A stretch of DNA of 64,000 bases from Synechococcus sp. BL107. Lineage in GTDB: Bacteria > Cyanobacteriota > Cyanobacteriia > PCC-6307 > Cyanobiaceae. A program made the translations under genes and the position numbers. Shown here one piece after another: positions 36,777-44,775 of the stretch. The notes beneath the pieces are model-generated. The model did no database searches and was not told the DNA's origin. It saw only the letters and a list, made by a program, of their open reading frames with translations. Location of the stretch: positions 1,740,827-1,804,826 of the forward strand of contig NZ_DS022298.1 of NCBI RefSeq assembly GCF_000153805.1, written 5' to 3'. Positions within the stretch are counted from its first letter, which is position 1; every line of letters starts with the position of its first letter.

Positions 36777-37423
36777 CCCTCTCCCTTCGACGTTTCAACG
36801 GTGCGAATCGCTGTCACGATCTCCGTCAACGCACCGTCATCGAGGCGCATGGAGAGGGGGTGTCCCACCAATCGAGCCGACGAGCGAAACAACTCCTCAA
36901 TTTCAACGAGGCCGTTATCCCGCAAGGTGCGGCCCGTGGCAACGAGATCAACAATCGCTTCAGACATCCCCGTCATCGGGCCGAGTTCAACGGATCCGTT
37001 CAAATGAACCAACTCGACAGGAAGATCGAGTGCATCGAAGTATTCCCTGGCGCAGTGGGTGAATTTGCTGGCAACTCGGCAGTGGGCTGGGAGATCCAAG
37101 GCTCGTTGATATCCGCTAGTCGCTTTCACGGCAACGGACATCCGACATCCGCCAAAACCAAGGTCGACTAACTGTGCCACCGGCAATTGGTGCTCCTTCA
37201 AGACGTCGTATCCGACAACCCCAAGCTGAGCCTGTCCGTAAGACACATAGGTGGGCACATCTCCATTTCGAACCAAGAGTGCTCTTGCCCGACCACACGG
37301 GGTCGGGACCATTAACTGCCGGTTGTCTTTGTCCAGAACGGCCGAGAAGTCGAGACCCGCTGCAGCGAAACGTGCCACGGAGTCCTTGAGAAGCGCACCT
37401 TTAGCCAACGCGACGGTAATCAT
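36773..37423 (-). CDS. hisG: ATP phosphoribosyltransferase, short form
   Basis: A 216-residue catalytic HisG, the first step of histidine synthesis (ATP + PRPP). Motifs: '[15 protein letters not shown]' at the start, '[14 protein letters not shown]', and the PRPP loop '[17 protein letters not shown]' (Asp-Leu-Val-x-T-G-x-T). The C-terminal regulatory ACT-like domain of long HisG is absent, so it should need HisZ, which is not in this window. ATG 37423 is chosen because it begins the conserved fold; the frame is open upstream. Forms an operon with the ABC exporter and is divergent from gloB. Confidence 0.93.
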   Translation of the reverse strand: MITVALAKGALLKDSVARFAAAGLDFSAVLDKDNRQLMVPTPCGRARALLVRNGDVPTYVSYGQAQLGVVGYDVLKEHQLPVAQLVDLGFGGCRMSVAVKATSGYQRALDLPAHCRVASKFTHCAREYFDALDLPVELVHLNGSVELGPMTGMSEAIVDLVATGRTLRDNGLVEIEELFRSSARLVGHPLSMRLDDGALTEIVTAIRTVETSKGEG

Positions 37424-37463
37424 GGGTCCAGCGTTGACCGGGAAACCAGGCAGGACTTTAACG

Positions 37464-38219
37464 ATGCACTCCACACTTCATGCATTGCCAGTCCTACAGG
37501 ACAACGTGATTTGGATCTGGGTCCGGGGCAGGAACGCCGTCGTCGTGGATCCAGCAGTGGCGAAGCCAGTGAGTCAATGGCTGAACTCTCACGAGATGGG
37601 CCTGACCGCGATCCTGCAAACCCACCATCACGCCGATCACATCGGCGGGACCCCAGAACTGTTAAGCGAATGGCCGCAGGCGGAGGTCGTCGCAGCCACT
37701 GCAGATCGGCTCAGAATTCCGTTTCAAACCAGAGGCGTTGCCGATGGCGATGTGATCAAACTGCTGGGACGGCGCCTTGAGGTAATCGATGTGGCGGCCC
37801 ACACCTCCGCCCATATCGCGTTCATCCTTCGGAACGACGACGACCAAGACCCACGGTTTGGACCCTTGGTGTTTTGCGGCGACACCCTGTTTGCCGGTGG
37901 CTGCGGTCGATTGTTTGAAGGCTCCGCTCAGGACATGTATCGAGCACTCCAACGCTTCGCGGCGTTGCCGGATGAAACGCTTGTGTGCTGCGCCCATGAA
38001 TACACCGAAGCCAATTTGCGCTGGGCGACGGAGCAACATCCCCACGATGTTCAAATCACGACGCGCTACCGCACAGTGAAGCAACTTCGTTCCCGCGGAG
38101 ATCTCAGTCTTCCCTCAAGCATTGGTGCAGAGAAACGCACCAACTTATTTATGCGGGCAGAAACCGCCGAACAACTCGCCGAACTCAGGAGCCATAAGGA
38201 TCAGTGGCGTTCAAGCTGA
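37464..38219 (+). CDS. gloB: Hydroxyacylglutathione hydrolase (glyoxalase II)
   Basis: A 251-residue metallo-beta-lactamase-fold enzyme with the binuclear zinc motif THHHADH at about residues 53-59, the second His in '[12 protein letters not shown]', Asp in '[18 protein letters not shown]', and '[13 protein letters not shown]' with the last His. The C-terminal part ('RTNLFMR') binds glutathione. It hydrolyses S-lactoylglutathione in methylglyoxal detoxification. ATG 37464 is 40 bases from the hisG start. The last 35 bases overlap the convergent ABC ATPase gene. Confidence 0.93.
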   Translation: MHSTLHALPVLQDNVIWIWVRGRNAVVVDPAVAKPVSQWLNSHEMGLTAILQTHHHADHIGGTPELLSEWPQAEVVAATADRLRIPFQTRGVADGDVIKLLGRRLEVIDVAAHTSAHIAFILRNDDDQDPRFGPLVFCGDTLFAGGCGRLFEGSAQDMYRALQRFAALPDETLVCCAHEYTEANLRWATEQHPHDVQITTRYRTVKQLRSRGDLSLPSSIGAEKRTNLFMRAETAEQLAELRSHKDQWRSS

Positions 38220-39303
38220 TGCGTTGGGGAAACAACATGGCCGTGGCGCCCTTTCTGAACCCAAGACGACAGCGTGTGCCTCGGTTGTAGTCGTGCTCCA
38301 AGGGCTGGGTGACACGGAGCTGTTGATCAGCTGCCTGAACCCGGAGTTGCCATGCGTGGCCTTGGAATTCACGTCCCATCACACAGGCTTCAGCCTCGGG
38401 CTCAGGTTCCAAGGCGATCGCAGCTGGATCCACCAAAAGACTTGCGTCTTCGGGCCAAGACTTCAACGAAAGCTGCGTGGGCACAGGAAGGCTGCCTAGG
38501 CAACAGTGCAAGCGGTTGTCTGCCTCTGGCCAAACAGGAATCAGATTCCCCTGAAGAACAAAACGCCCTACGAAGGGAGTGGCAGGGGCATCGACTAAGT
38601 CCCTTGGAGTGGCGCATTGGTGCAACACTCCATCCCGCATCACAGCAACACGATCACAGATCGCTAGAGCCTCGCCAGGGTCATGGGTCACCAGCAGTCC
38701 ACTGGCCCCACAAACCTGCAACACCGAAGCCAATTCACTGCGAAGAAGAAGGCGCACCTCCACATCGAGGTTGGAAAAAGGCTCATCCAAAAGCACTACC
38801 TGAGGAGCTGGAGCCAAAGCACGGGCTAACGCCAGACGTTGACGCTGTCCCCCCGACAGTTGATGGGGATAGCGCTGCGCAAGGCCCTGAAGACCCAGCA
38901 AATCGAGCAACCAAATGGCACGACTGTTGTCTTGACCTGGACGAAGACCAAAGCAAGCGTTCTGCCATGCCGTGAGGTGAGGGAACAAGGCATAGTCCTG
39001 GAACACCATGCCAACGCCGCGACGCTCAGGTGGAAGCCAGTGCTGGCCTCCGGCCACGATGCGGTGTTGAAGATGGATCGATCCCTGCTCAGGCCGCTCA
39101 AAACCAGCGATCAAGCGCAACAGAGTTGTCTTTCCACAACCGGAGGGTCCGAGCAAACCCACAAGCTCTCCTGCTTTGAGTTCGAGGTTGATGCCACGAA
39201 GGGTCCAGTCGTTTGACGACTCCTTGTAGCGATGCCAAAGGCCCCGAATTTCAACCGGTCCTGAGACCCTTTCCAACAGTGGAACGCGATGATTTAACTC
39301 CAT
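38185..39303 (-). CDS. ABC transporter ATP-binding protein, Fe3+ (FutC/FbpC)-like
   Basis: A 372-residue ATPase with Walker A '[20 protein letters not shown]', Q-loop '[16 protein letters not shown]', signature '[17 protein letters not shown]', Walker B '[12 protein letters not shown]' and a C-terminal TOBE-like regulatory domain (about 240-370). This architecture fits the Fe3+/spermidine/sulfate subfamily; FutC is likely in cyanobacteria. The permease and binding protein are not adjacent. An ATG at 39324 would overlap the ridA start codon on the other strand, so ATG 39303 is preferred. The 3' end overlaps gloB by 35 bases. Confidence 0.85.
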   Translation of the reverse strand: MELNHRVPLLERVSGPVEIRGLWHRYKESSNDWTLRGINLELKAGELVGLLGPSGCGKTTLLRLIAGFERPEQGSIHLQHRIVAGGQHWLPPERRGVGMVFQDYALFPHLTAWQNACFGLRPGQDNSRAIWLLDLLGLQGLAQRYPHQLSGGQRQRLALARALAPAPQVVLLDEPFSNLDVEVRLLLRSELASVLQVCGASGLLVTHDPGEALAICDRVAVMRDGVLHQCATPRDLVDAPATPFVGRFVLQGNLIPVWPEADNRLHCCLGSLPVPTQLSLKSWPEDASLLVDPAAIALEPEPEAEACVMGREFQGHAWQLRVQAADQQLRVTQPLEHDYNRGTRCRLGFRKGATAMLFPQRISLNATDPYGS

Positions 39304-39322
39304 TCTGCTCTGCTGTCCCGCC

Positions 39323-39712
39323 ATGCCGAATCAAGCCATCACCACCACAGCTGCACCTGCACCCGTTGGTCCCTACAACCAAGCTGTCCTGGCTGGGGGA
39401 TGGTTGTACTGCTCAGGCCAGATCCCTCTCGACCCAACCACAGGAGCCATGGTTGGAGCTGGCGATGTTGCGGCGGAGACCTATCAGGTTTTGAAAAATT
39501 TAAAGGCGGTCTTAAGCGAAGCCGGAGCATCTGCAGAACAGGTGGTGCGAACGACCGTTTTCCTGGCTGACTTAGCGGATTTCGCAACGGTCAACGCCAT
39601 TTATGCAGAGATGTTTGGTAGTGGAGTTAGCCCAGCCCGCGCTTGCGTTCAAGTAGCCGCACTCCCGAAAGGTGCAAGGGTCGAGATCGATTGCGTTGCA
39701 TGGTTGGGATGA
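39323..39712 (+). CDS. ridA: RidA family deaminase
   Basis: A 129-residue YjgF/YER057c/UK114 protein, probably a trimer. The family phrases 'APVGPYNQAVLAGGWLYCSG' near the start, 'NLKAVLSEAGASAEQVVRTT' and C-terminal 'RACVQVAALPKGARVEID' with the active-site Arg and Glu are present. RidA hydrolyses reactive enamine/imine products of PLP enzymes. It starts on a CATG shared with a possible start of the divergent ABC ATPase. A strong hairpin lies about 33 bases after the stop. Confidence 0.94.
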   Translation: MPNQAITTTAAPAPVGPYNQAVLAGGWLYCSGQIPLDPTTGAMVGAGDVAAETYQVLKNLKAVLSEAGASAEQVVRTTVFLADLADFATVNAIYAEMFGSGVSPARACVQVAALPKGARVEIDCVAWLG

Positions 39713-39744
39713 CGAATGGAATAAACCGCTGAAACCCCACACCA

Positions 39745-39782
39745 GGGGAGTGCAGAGGGATGAACAACGCGCTGCACTCCCC
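39745..39782 (+). terminator. Hairpin downstream of ridA
   Basis: Perfect 11-bp inverted repeat GGGGAGTGCAG / CTGCACTCCCC (39745-39755, 39772-39782) with a 16-base loop. No T-run follows on the plus strand. It could end ridA transcription or lie in the leader of the DUF3136 gene. Confidence 0.5.
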
Positions 39783-39857
39783 TCATCAAGAAGCAAAACA
39801 GGTTCACTTTCTAGGAGCGACGAACACATAAGTTGTTTTGGTGGATGAGACGGTCCG

Positions 39858-40088
39858 ATGCCTCAGGCAAAACTCACCATCGGCGAACTTGAAGCGGGCT
39901 ATCCCATGTATTGCAAGGCACTGAGGCGCCTACTACAACAGGGAAAATCTGCCAAAGAGATTGAACGCACAGTGTGCTGGGGGCATCTCGAAACCCTGAA
40001 TCGATGCCTTCCGACCCGTTACAAATCCCCCTCATACCTTCTGGCATTGATCCGGCGCGACATTGAAAAGCCTGAGTCGTCCCGTTAA
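39858..40088 (+). CDS. DUF3136 family protein
   Basis: A 76-residue basic protein with 'LTIGELEAGYPMYCKALRRL' at the start and 'CWGHLETLNRCLPTRYKSPS' in the middle, which I match to DUF3136, a small family of marine picocyanobacteria. It is mostly helical and has three cysteines. Function unknown. It is the last recognisable gene before an AT-rich stretch of unknown short ORFs. Confidence 0.75.
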   Translation: MPQAKLTIGELEAGYPMYCKALRRLLQQGKSAKEIERTVCWGHLETLNRCLPTRYKSPSYLLALIRRDIEKPESSR

Positions 40089-40179
40089 TTCTCAGACGGT
40101 TCAAAGCATTGACACAGCTGCAGCAAAGTTCAGTCCGAGCTTTATTACCTAGAGCTATGGAAACAACTCCTGGCTTGTC

Positions 40180-40353
40180 ATGTCACGCTGTATTTTTCGA
40201 AGAACCAATCATCATCAAGGCTGGAAGCTGGTTCCACTCATTATTATTTTTGCGAGTGCCGTAATTACTCTTGGACAAGAACCAAATAATCAAACTCAAC
40301 GGGAAAGTGATTCAAATCAGGGCACTGGATTCCTTTTCTCAGGAAAAAACTAA
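40180..40353 (+). CDS. Tiny ORF, single membrane segment
   Basis: A 57-codon ORF: basic N-terminus with several His, a hydrophobic segment (LVPLIIIFASAVITLG, about 18-33), and a polar Gln/Asn/Ser-rich tail. It looks like a small membrane-anchored or secreted protein. No ribosome site is obvious and no family is recognised; a 35-codon ORF (40157-40264) overlaps it in another frame. The ORF itself is certain, its expression is not. Confidence 0.35.
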   Translation: MSRCIFRRTNHHQGWKLVPLIIIFASAVITLGQEPNNQTQRESDSNQGTGFLFSGKN

Positions 40354-40399
40354 TTTTGGAAACAATATCTGTTAGCCTTAGGCCATCAATTTAAATAAA

Positions 40400-40567
40400 A
40401 TGTTCAAACTAATCAGTTACACAATCATCACCCTTGCGACCACTGGGACTGGCTCGTTGGCGTCCAAATGCTTCACGGTGATCTCTCCAACTAATCCAAA
40501 TCGAGAAGAATGCAAAGAAGTTGCTCGAACACCAGATCGACAGAGAATTTACAAATGCTGCCGCTAA
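40400..40567 (+). CDS. Tiny secreted cysteine-containing ORF
   Basis: A 55-codon ORF with a convincing signal peptide (MFKLISYTIITLATTGTGSLA, cleaved before about residue 22) and a short mature part of about 34 residues holding four cysteines (C24, C38, C53, C54). Such small disulfide-rich exported peptides are plausible toxins, bacteriocins or envelope peptides, but no family is recognised. The surroundings are AT-rich. Confidence 0.42.
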   Translation: MFKLISYTIITLATTGTGSLASKCFTVISPTNPNREECKEVARTPDRQRIYKCCR

Positions 40568-40713
40568 TCAAGCGGCCCATCCAACTTCAAACTCCCCGGT
40601 CATCGTCAGCCTGAAACGCTAATTACCAACAGAAGAGGTGAACCATAACAACACTAAAAAGAACGATATCGGCATTGATCAATTAGAGTTTGATATCTCA
40701 GATTAATTTCCCC

Positions 40714-40941
40714 ATGGCAGAAACGACCCCTCTCACCACTGCCATTCAATTCGCCATAAGCACAGGCAAAATTCAATCAGCCTCTGATATTGATTTGTCA
40801 AAAAGTACATCCGGCATTGATGCTGTTATTTTGCGGAACCAAGAAGGCATTACGGTTGCGAGTATCTCCAAAAGAGTGTTAAAAGAGCGGGCTGAAAATG
40901 CGGCTGTTGCCAAATTAAAATCTGAGCAGACCGATCAATAA
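40714..40941 (+). CDS. Hypothetical small protein
   Basis: A 75-residue protein starting MAETTPL at ATG 40714 (the frame is open eight codons upstream). It has a helix, a short beta-like part ('GIDAVILRNQEGITVASIS') and a charged C-terminal helix. No membrane segment and no cysteine. Family not recognised. Codon choice is more AT-rich than in the housekeeping genes around it. Confidence 0.5.
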   Translation: MAETTPLTTAIQFAISTGKIQSASDIDLSKSTSGIDAVILRNQEGITVASISKRVLKERAENAAVAKLKSEQTDQ

Positions 40942-41464
40942 TTAATCACCCTTAACAATAAATTGTTCCAAAATAGTGATTGGTCACTTAAAGTTATCGC
41001 CAAGTTATTTATGCAACCAATAATTTCATGTTATTTAAATTCACCCCAAGATTAATCAACGGAATTTTCAAAATATCTAAATTCCTCGCTCCAAATACTG
41101 ACCCGAACCACTAAGCAGGAATACTTATCGATTTGTTGCGGCCAAATTGCTTAGAACAGGTTTGAAGACAAACCATCCATGAAGCTCGACAGCGCCAATG
41201 CTCACCCAATGGGAAGCCTGATTCATGACGGCATTCATCAGCCATTCCATGCTTTGGCATGTCCTCTACATCCAAGAGCAGTGCGGATCGGCAAGAAAAA
41301 ATAAAACCAATTAACCGTTGCGATATAGACGGCGCAAAGGGGGAAAGCCTCCAACCAGACAGTGGTCCAGCAAAATCAACCTTCCAACATCGTTCTGATT
41401 TGATCACATTCCTTGAATTGATCCATCGTCCTGAGCCAAACATAAAGAGTTGGTATCAATCTCC
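40942..41464. other. AT-rich stretch without a confident gene
   Basis: No convincing gene was found here. A 110-codon minus-strand ORF (41111-41443) and an 85-codon plus-strand ORF (41259-41516) overlap each other, and neither shows a domain, signal or ribosome site. A 28-codon ORF lies at 41028-41114. The sequence may hold an untranslated leader of the small gene at 41465 or decayed coding DNA. Confidence 0.5.
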
Positions 41465-41599
41465 ATGGCACGTCGGCTTCAGGCTTCGCAAAATCAAGGA
41501 CAACAAGCTGAGCTAGCAGCCTGGACAGCTGTCGTCTTTGCATCCATTACTGCGCTAGCTGTTTGGGGAGTGGCGAATGCTTACTCTCTTCACGGTTAA
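41465..41599 (+). CDS. Tiny single-membrane-span protein
   Basis: A 44-residue ORF: a basic, Gln-rich start (ARRLQASQNQGQQ) followed by one transmembrane segment (AAWTAVVFASITALAVWGVANA, about 18-39) and a short tail. The size and layout recall small photosystem or thylakoid subunits, but I cannot match it to a named family. A hairpin follows at 41634-41660, which supports a real transcription unit. Confidence 0.5.
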   Translation: MARRLQASQNQGQQAELAAWTAVVFASITALAVWGVANAYSLHG

Positions 41600-41633
41600 G
41601 AACTCTTACGCTTTAGAAGAGTGCACAAACAAA

Positions 41634-41660
41634 ACAATTCAGAGCCTGGCTCTGAATTGT
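41634..41660. terminator. Bidirectional terminator-like hairpin
   Basis: Perfect 12-bp stem ACAATTCAGAGC / GCTCTGAATTGT with a CTG loop. On the minus strand it is followed by TTTTGTTTG, so it best terminates the minus-strand gene at 41696-41872; it also lies just after the plus-strand gene ending at 41599. Confidence 0.68.
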
Positions 41661-41695
41661 ATCAATCGATAGTGCACAAATTTCAGAAGCCTAAA

Positions 41696-41872
41696 TCAAC
41701 CAAATCGGCGATCAATCCATTGGGTCAGAGCATAAACAGCTATAAACATTGGCAAATAAGCAATCCATAAGCTTGGAAGATTGAGGTTGCTATTATTAAT
41801 TAGCACGAGTCCAAAATAGCTGACAGAGCCATAAATAGAAGCACGTCGAAGCGGACCTATTACTTTTTTCAT
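41696..41872 (-). CDS. Small membrane protein, unknown
   Basis: A 58-residue protein starting MKKVIGPLRRASIYG at ATG 41872, with two hydrophobic stretches (about 13-24 and 31-48) and a basic end (QWIDRRFG). No family recognised. The frame is open 14 codons upstream. Followed by a strong hairpin with a U-rich tail on this strand. Confidence 0.5.
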   Translation of the reverse strand: MKKVIGPLRRASIYGSVSYFGLVLINNSNLNLPSLWIAYLPMFIAVYALTQWIDRRFG

Positions 41873-41958
41873 AGCAACACTAAAAATACATATTACAGGA
41901 GAATGACCAATCAAGGATCTTAAATACAGAGGGAAAACCCGCCATGCCTTTGGATCGA

Positions 41959-42219
41959 TCAGCGATCCCTGATGCGGCGGCGCAATCGAGGAATCACCAG
42001 GAAATCCATCAAACCAAACACGATGAAGGAAGGGAGAAATCCACGCTCAACAAGTCGACAGGCAATACGTGAATCATCAAACTGGCAAATCAAAAATTCA
42101 ATTACACAAAATAGAAGCATTTTTACTGCAAAACTCTTAAGAGCGAAATAAAGCTCAGGCGGAGTCAAAAAGAACGCCCTCATGCAACGATAAATCTCTC
42201 TTGAAAGCGACAACTTCAA
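41959..42219 (-). CDS. Small hydrophobic protein, unknown
   Basis: An 86-residue protein with two hydrophobic segments (about 24-44 and 62-76) separated by a polar loop with two cysteines, and a very basic C-terminus (RLRRRIRDR). No family recognised. It lies upstream of the 41696 gene on the same strand; the 246 bases upstream of it are AT-rich and hold no gene that I can support. Confidence 0.45.
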   Translation of the reverse strand: MKLSLSREIYRCMRAFFLTPPELYFALKSFAVKMLLFCVIEFLICQFDDSRIACRLVERGFLPSFIVFGLMDFLVIPRLRRRIRDR

Positions 42220-42465
42220 ACATTATAATAACTGAAAACAGCATATTGCCGTCAAATAGAATTGAATTACAAAATCAACATTAAATCGTAATAAATTAAT
42301 TTAGAGATGTCAATTAAGTGCGCTTGAATCAAACGACATACGGCGCTGCAGAACTTACCGGATCCATGAAATACCCTACAAGTTGAATGCATTATTCAAC
42401 GCTGAATTATCAAATGTGGATAAAGTAGATTTCTATTAATTACCCCAGCAATAGCGAAATAAGCA

Positions 42466-43035
42466 TCAATTACTGACGGTTATCTCACGCAATCCACCAG
42501 AAGCCCTTACCCACTCAGCCAATGCCTCAATATCAGTGCGGCTCGGTATACAGATGCACCCTGTGCCTGGATAACAACGGTGAATGCCCAATGCACTTCG
42601 CGTGGTCTCAAAACGAGGCTGAAGATCGAACCAAAGGTCATCACCCCAGGGTTCCGGATCTCCAAGTCGATACGTTCCAGCCGGTAACGGTGAAGCATTG
42701 CCTGGGCTCCACAATCGATCAGCGGTTTGACGTTGCGCAATTCCGCTTGCCGCTGTCCACTGCGCCAACAGAGATCCATCCCCATGCAACTCCACAAGCC
42801 AAACACTGTTGCCATCAGGAAAGAAGTCGTTGGTTCTCCGCATGGTGAGACGAAGTGTTTGTCCCTTAGACCGATCTGATGTGGGCCCCGCTTGCCCAGG
42901 CAACACCACAGATTTCTGGAGCTGCTCTTGTTGAACTTTGGCCTTCAGCGGAGGTCGCGTTTCCGCTGAAGGCGTGCAACCAACAACACACAGAACAGCC
43001 ACCACTAATGCCGAACGGATCGAGACCATCAACAT
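42466..43035 (-). CDS. Variant L,D-transpeptidase-like lipoprotein
   Basis: A protein of about 189 residues with a lipoprotein signal (VVAVLCVVGC). The C-terminal part resembles a YkuD catalytic site: 'GIHRCYPGTGCICIPSRTDI' has the His and the Cys of the H...G-C-I motif, but the usual SHG before and Arg after the Cys are changed. The preceding part contains 'LPAGTYRLGDPEPWGDDLWF', as expected for YkuD strands. Start at ATG 43035 (or 43029); the frame is open upstream. Activity is uncertain. It is divergent from the 2OG oxygenase gene. Confidence 0.58.
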   Translation of the reverse strand: MLMVSIRSALVVAVLCVVGCTPSAETRPPLKAKVQQEQLQKSVVLPGQAGPTSDRSKGQTLRLTMRRTNDFFPDGNSVWLVELHGDGSLLAQWTAASGIAQRQTADRLWSPGNASPLPAGTYRLGDPEPWGDDLWFDLQPRFETTRSALGIHRCYPGTGCICIPSRTDIEALAEWVRASGGLREITVSN

Positions 43036-43065
43036 GGACACCAAGACGTGCCTAACGCTGGCACG

Positions 43066-43779
43066 ATGCAATCAAAAACACGAGTCGGGCCCATGGAGGT
43101 TGTTGATCTTTTCCCACGTTCCATTCTCAAGGGAGAGCTGCCAACTCCATTGCTGAAGGAGCTTTTGGCATTGGGAAAAACGGTGTTGAAAAACCCGGAG
43201 GCCAATCCTGATGCATCCTTAAAACTGGCTGGTCAGCTCAGTCAGCAGCGAGAGTTAAAACCTGGGCAACCAGGGGTGCAGAGCCTGATCGGGGACCACC
43301 TCCTACCTGGATGCGAGCGCTGGATCCGCCATGTGATCGACCGCCAGCCACCTCAAGGTCGCGGGCCATGGAGTGCTGGGAAATACCAGCTCAAACTCAT
43401 CGATCTTTGGTTGAATTGCCAAATTGCTGGGGATTACAACCCCACCCATACTCACGGCGGCAGCTTTTCTGGAGTGATTTTCTTAAAAACTCCCCCCCAG
43501 ATCAACGCCAACAGTTTCGACGGACAGCTGTGTTTTCACGGTCCTGAAGAGTGGCATTTGCAGTCGTTCCGAACAGGGATGGCCCATTACGTCCTTCCAG
43601 TACCGGGTGAGTTTTATATCTTCCCGGCCTGGCAACCCCATTCAGTGATGCCCTTTCGTGGGGATGGTGAGCGGTGGTCCTTGGCCTTCAATGCAACAGC
43701 CATTCCCGGTCCACCAAGACCTCAGGCGATGGGGAATATCTCCTTATCCACCCAACGGCCCATGGTGCAGGGTTTTTAA
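43066..43779 (+). CDS. Putative 2OG-Fe(II) oxygenase
   Basis: A protein of about 237 residues of the 2OG-Fe(II) oxygenase group PF13759/TIGR02466. The double-stranded beta-helix holds the iron motif as His-Thr-His in 'YNPTHTHGGSFSGVIFLKTP' and the distal His in 'FPAWQPHSVMPFRGDGERWS' with the Arg that binds 2-oxoglutarate. Related genes occur in cyanobacteria and cyanophages; the substrate is unknown. ATG 43066 is chosen, with GTG 43048 and ATG 43093 as alternatives. Another 2OG enzyme (AlkB-like) lies at 58378. Confidence 0.8.
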   Translation: MQSKTRVGPMEVVDLFPRSILKGELPTPLLKELLALGKTVLKNPEANPDASLKLAGQLSQQRELKPGQPGVQSLIGDHLLPGCERWIRHVIDRQPPQGRGPWSAGKYQLKLIDLWLNCQIAGDYNPTHTHGGSFSGVIFLKTPPQINANSFDGQLCFHGPEEWHLQSFRTGMAHYVLPVPGEFYIFPAWQPHSVMPFRGDGERWSLAFNATAIPGPPRPQAMGNISLSTQRPMVQGF

Positions 43780-43801
43780 AGGTGTCTGTCAAGATGCTTC
43801 T

Positions 43802-44071
43802 ATGAACGAGCTCGAATCAATGGATCCAAGCAATCCCCTGATCGAGGCTCGCGAGATTGCTGACACCATTGAACATCTCACAACTCAATTAAAACCTGAG
43901 GTGATCCGGGCAGCACGACAAGACAAGGAAGGTCGGCTTTATTTAGATCGCATCGAATACGCCCTTGGCACCATAGGAAAGGCTCTAATCCTCACCGATT
44001 ACACCATCGATGAGGAGAAAGATATCGACAAACTGGAAGCATTTCGAGAGTCGCAACAACACATGGGTTGA
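43802..44071 (+). CDS. Hypothetical small helical protein
   Basis: An 89-residue acidic, helical protein starting MNELESM at ATG 43802, 22 bases after the oxygenase gene. It has no membrane segment and no cysteine. The internal 'KEGRLYLDRIEYALGTIGKA' region suggests a compact helical bundle. Family not recognised; likely cotranscribed with the oxygenase. Confidence 0.6.
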   Translation: MNELESMDPSNPLIEAREIADTIEHLTTQLKPEVIRAARQDKEGRLYLDRIEYALGTIGKALILTDYTIDEEKDIDKLEAFRESQQHMG

Positions 44072-44077
44072 ACATCA

Positions 44078-44341
44078 TCACTCCACAACCTCATCGGATT
44101 TAACAAGATGATGATCAACAACATCATCTTCTTTTTCAACAATCTGCTGCCAACCACTGCACCAGAGATTGGCATCGTTGAGGTCACGCCACAGCACGCG
44201 TTCTCGATGGCCTGGGTCAAGAACAGCTGATAACTCGACCCAGCGTTGTTCCCCCTTACCGCCCTGGGTCACAAGCTGAAAATGGCGATAACCCCCAACG
44301 GCCCGTTGGCTGGTCCAAGCCTTCGCTGGAAACCAAGCCAT
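44078..44341 (-). CDS. TIGR02450 family Trp-rich protein
   Basis: An 87-residue protein with the conserved start 'WFPAKAWTSQRAVGGYRHFQ' and repeated Trp residues (WVELSAVLD, VLWRDL, LWCSGWQQI), as in TIGR02450, a small family of unknown function found in cyanobacteria and other aquatic bacteria. The start codon shares a base with the stop of the upstream DUF3764 gene, so the two are coupled. Convergent with the 43802 gene. Confidence 0.8.
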   Translation of the reverse strand: MAWFPAKAWTSQRAVGGYRHFQLVTQGGKGEQRWVELSAVLDPGHRERVLWRDLNDANLWCSGWQQIVEKEDDVVDHHLVKSDEVVE

Positions 44342-44607
44342 TAGGCATCCACAAAAACCTGATGAACCGTGCTCTCTAAGACATGGCCCGAGGCGGCAAT
44401 CATGTCTTTGTGATCATCCATAAACTGAGCCATCACTCCTGGTTTGGCTTGCATCACAGCGCAAATTTTGGTGGGGTCATCCGGACTCACACCGCGATAT
44501 AGCGTTGAAATACCGGCCATTTTTTGGAGAGGACGCGATGCGTCATAGGTTTTGACCCACTCGCCGAACGGTTTCGTGATGGTGAATGTGAGCACGTGGG
44601 TTTCCAT
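44341..44607 (-). CDS. DUF3764 family protein
   Basis: An 88-residue protein matching DUF3764: 'THVLTFTITKPFGEWVKTYD' at the start, 'GISTLYRGVSPDDPTKICAV' and a C-terminal 'HQVFVDA'. It has the alternating strand-helix pattern of a ferredoxin-like alpha-beta barrel. Function unknown. Operon with the TIGR02450 gene. Upstream a small GGGGG/CCCCC hairpin (44653-44671) lies in the region shared with the Fur-family gene. Confidence 0.75.
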   Translation of the reverse strand: METHVLTFTITKPFGEWVKTYDASRPLQKMAGISTLYRGVSPDDPTKICAVMQAKPGVMAQFMDDHKDMIAASGHVLESTVHQVFVDA

Positions 44608-44733
44608 TCAGCCAAAACGAACGAACATCCGGACGGTATCACCGCTGTAAAAGGGGGCATCAATCACCCCCGAAAGCCGGATCACAGAAGCCAATACGTC
44701 ATCAACACGAACGGGTTAGCTCATGGTGCGAAC

Positions 44734-44757
44734 TCTCATTAGTGGTTACTATTGAGA
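44734..44757. promoter_or_regulatory. Palindromic operator candidate at the Fur-family gene
   Basis: TCTCATTAGT-GGTT-ACTATTGAGA is an inverted repeat with 9 of 10 positions matching (44734-44743 against 44748-44757). It covers the TTG at 44752, the first possible start of the Fur-family gene. Position and symmetry fit an autoregulatory binding site; it is not a canonical Fur, Zur or PerR box. Confidence 0.5.
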
Positions 44758-44775
44758 ACAACTGATCAATCCCAG

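Noticed and set aside
41111-41443. 110-codon minus-strand ORF in the AT-rich island
   Set aside because: Odd composition (many Cys/Trp/Arg), no signal, no homology recognised, and it overlaps another ORF in the opposite strand.
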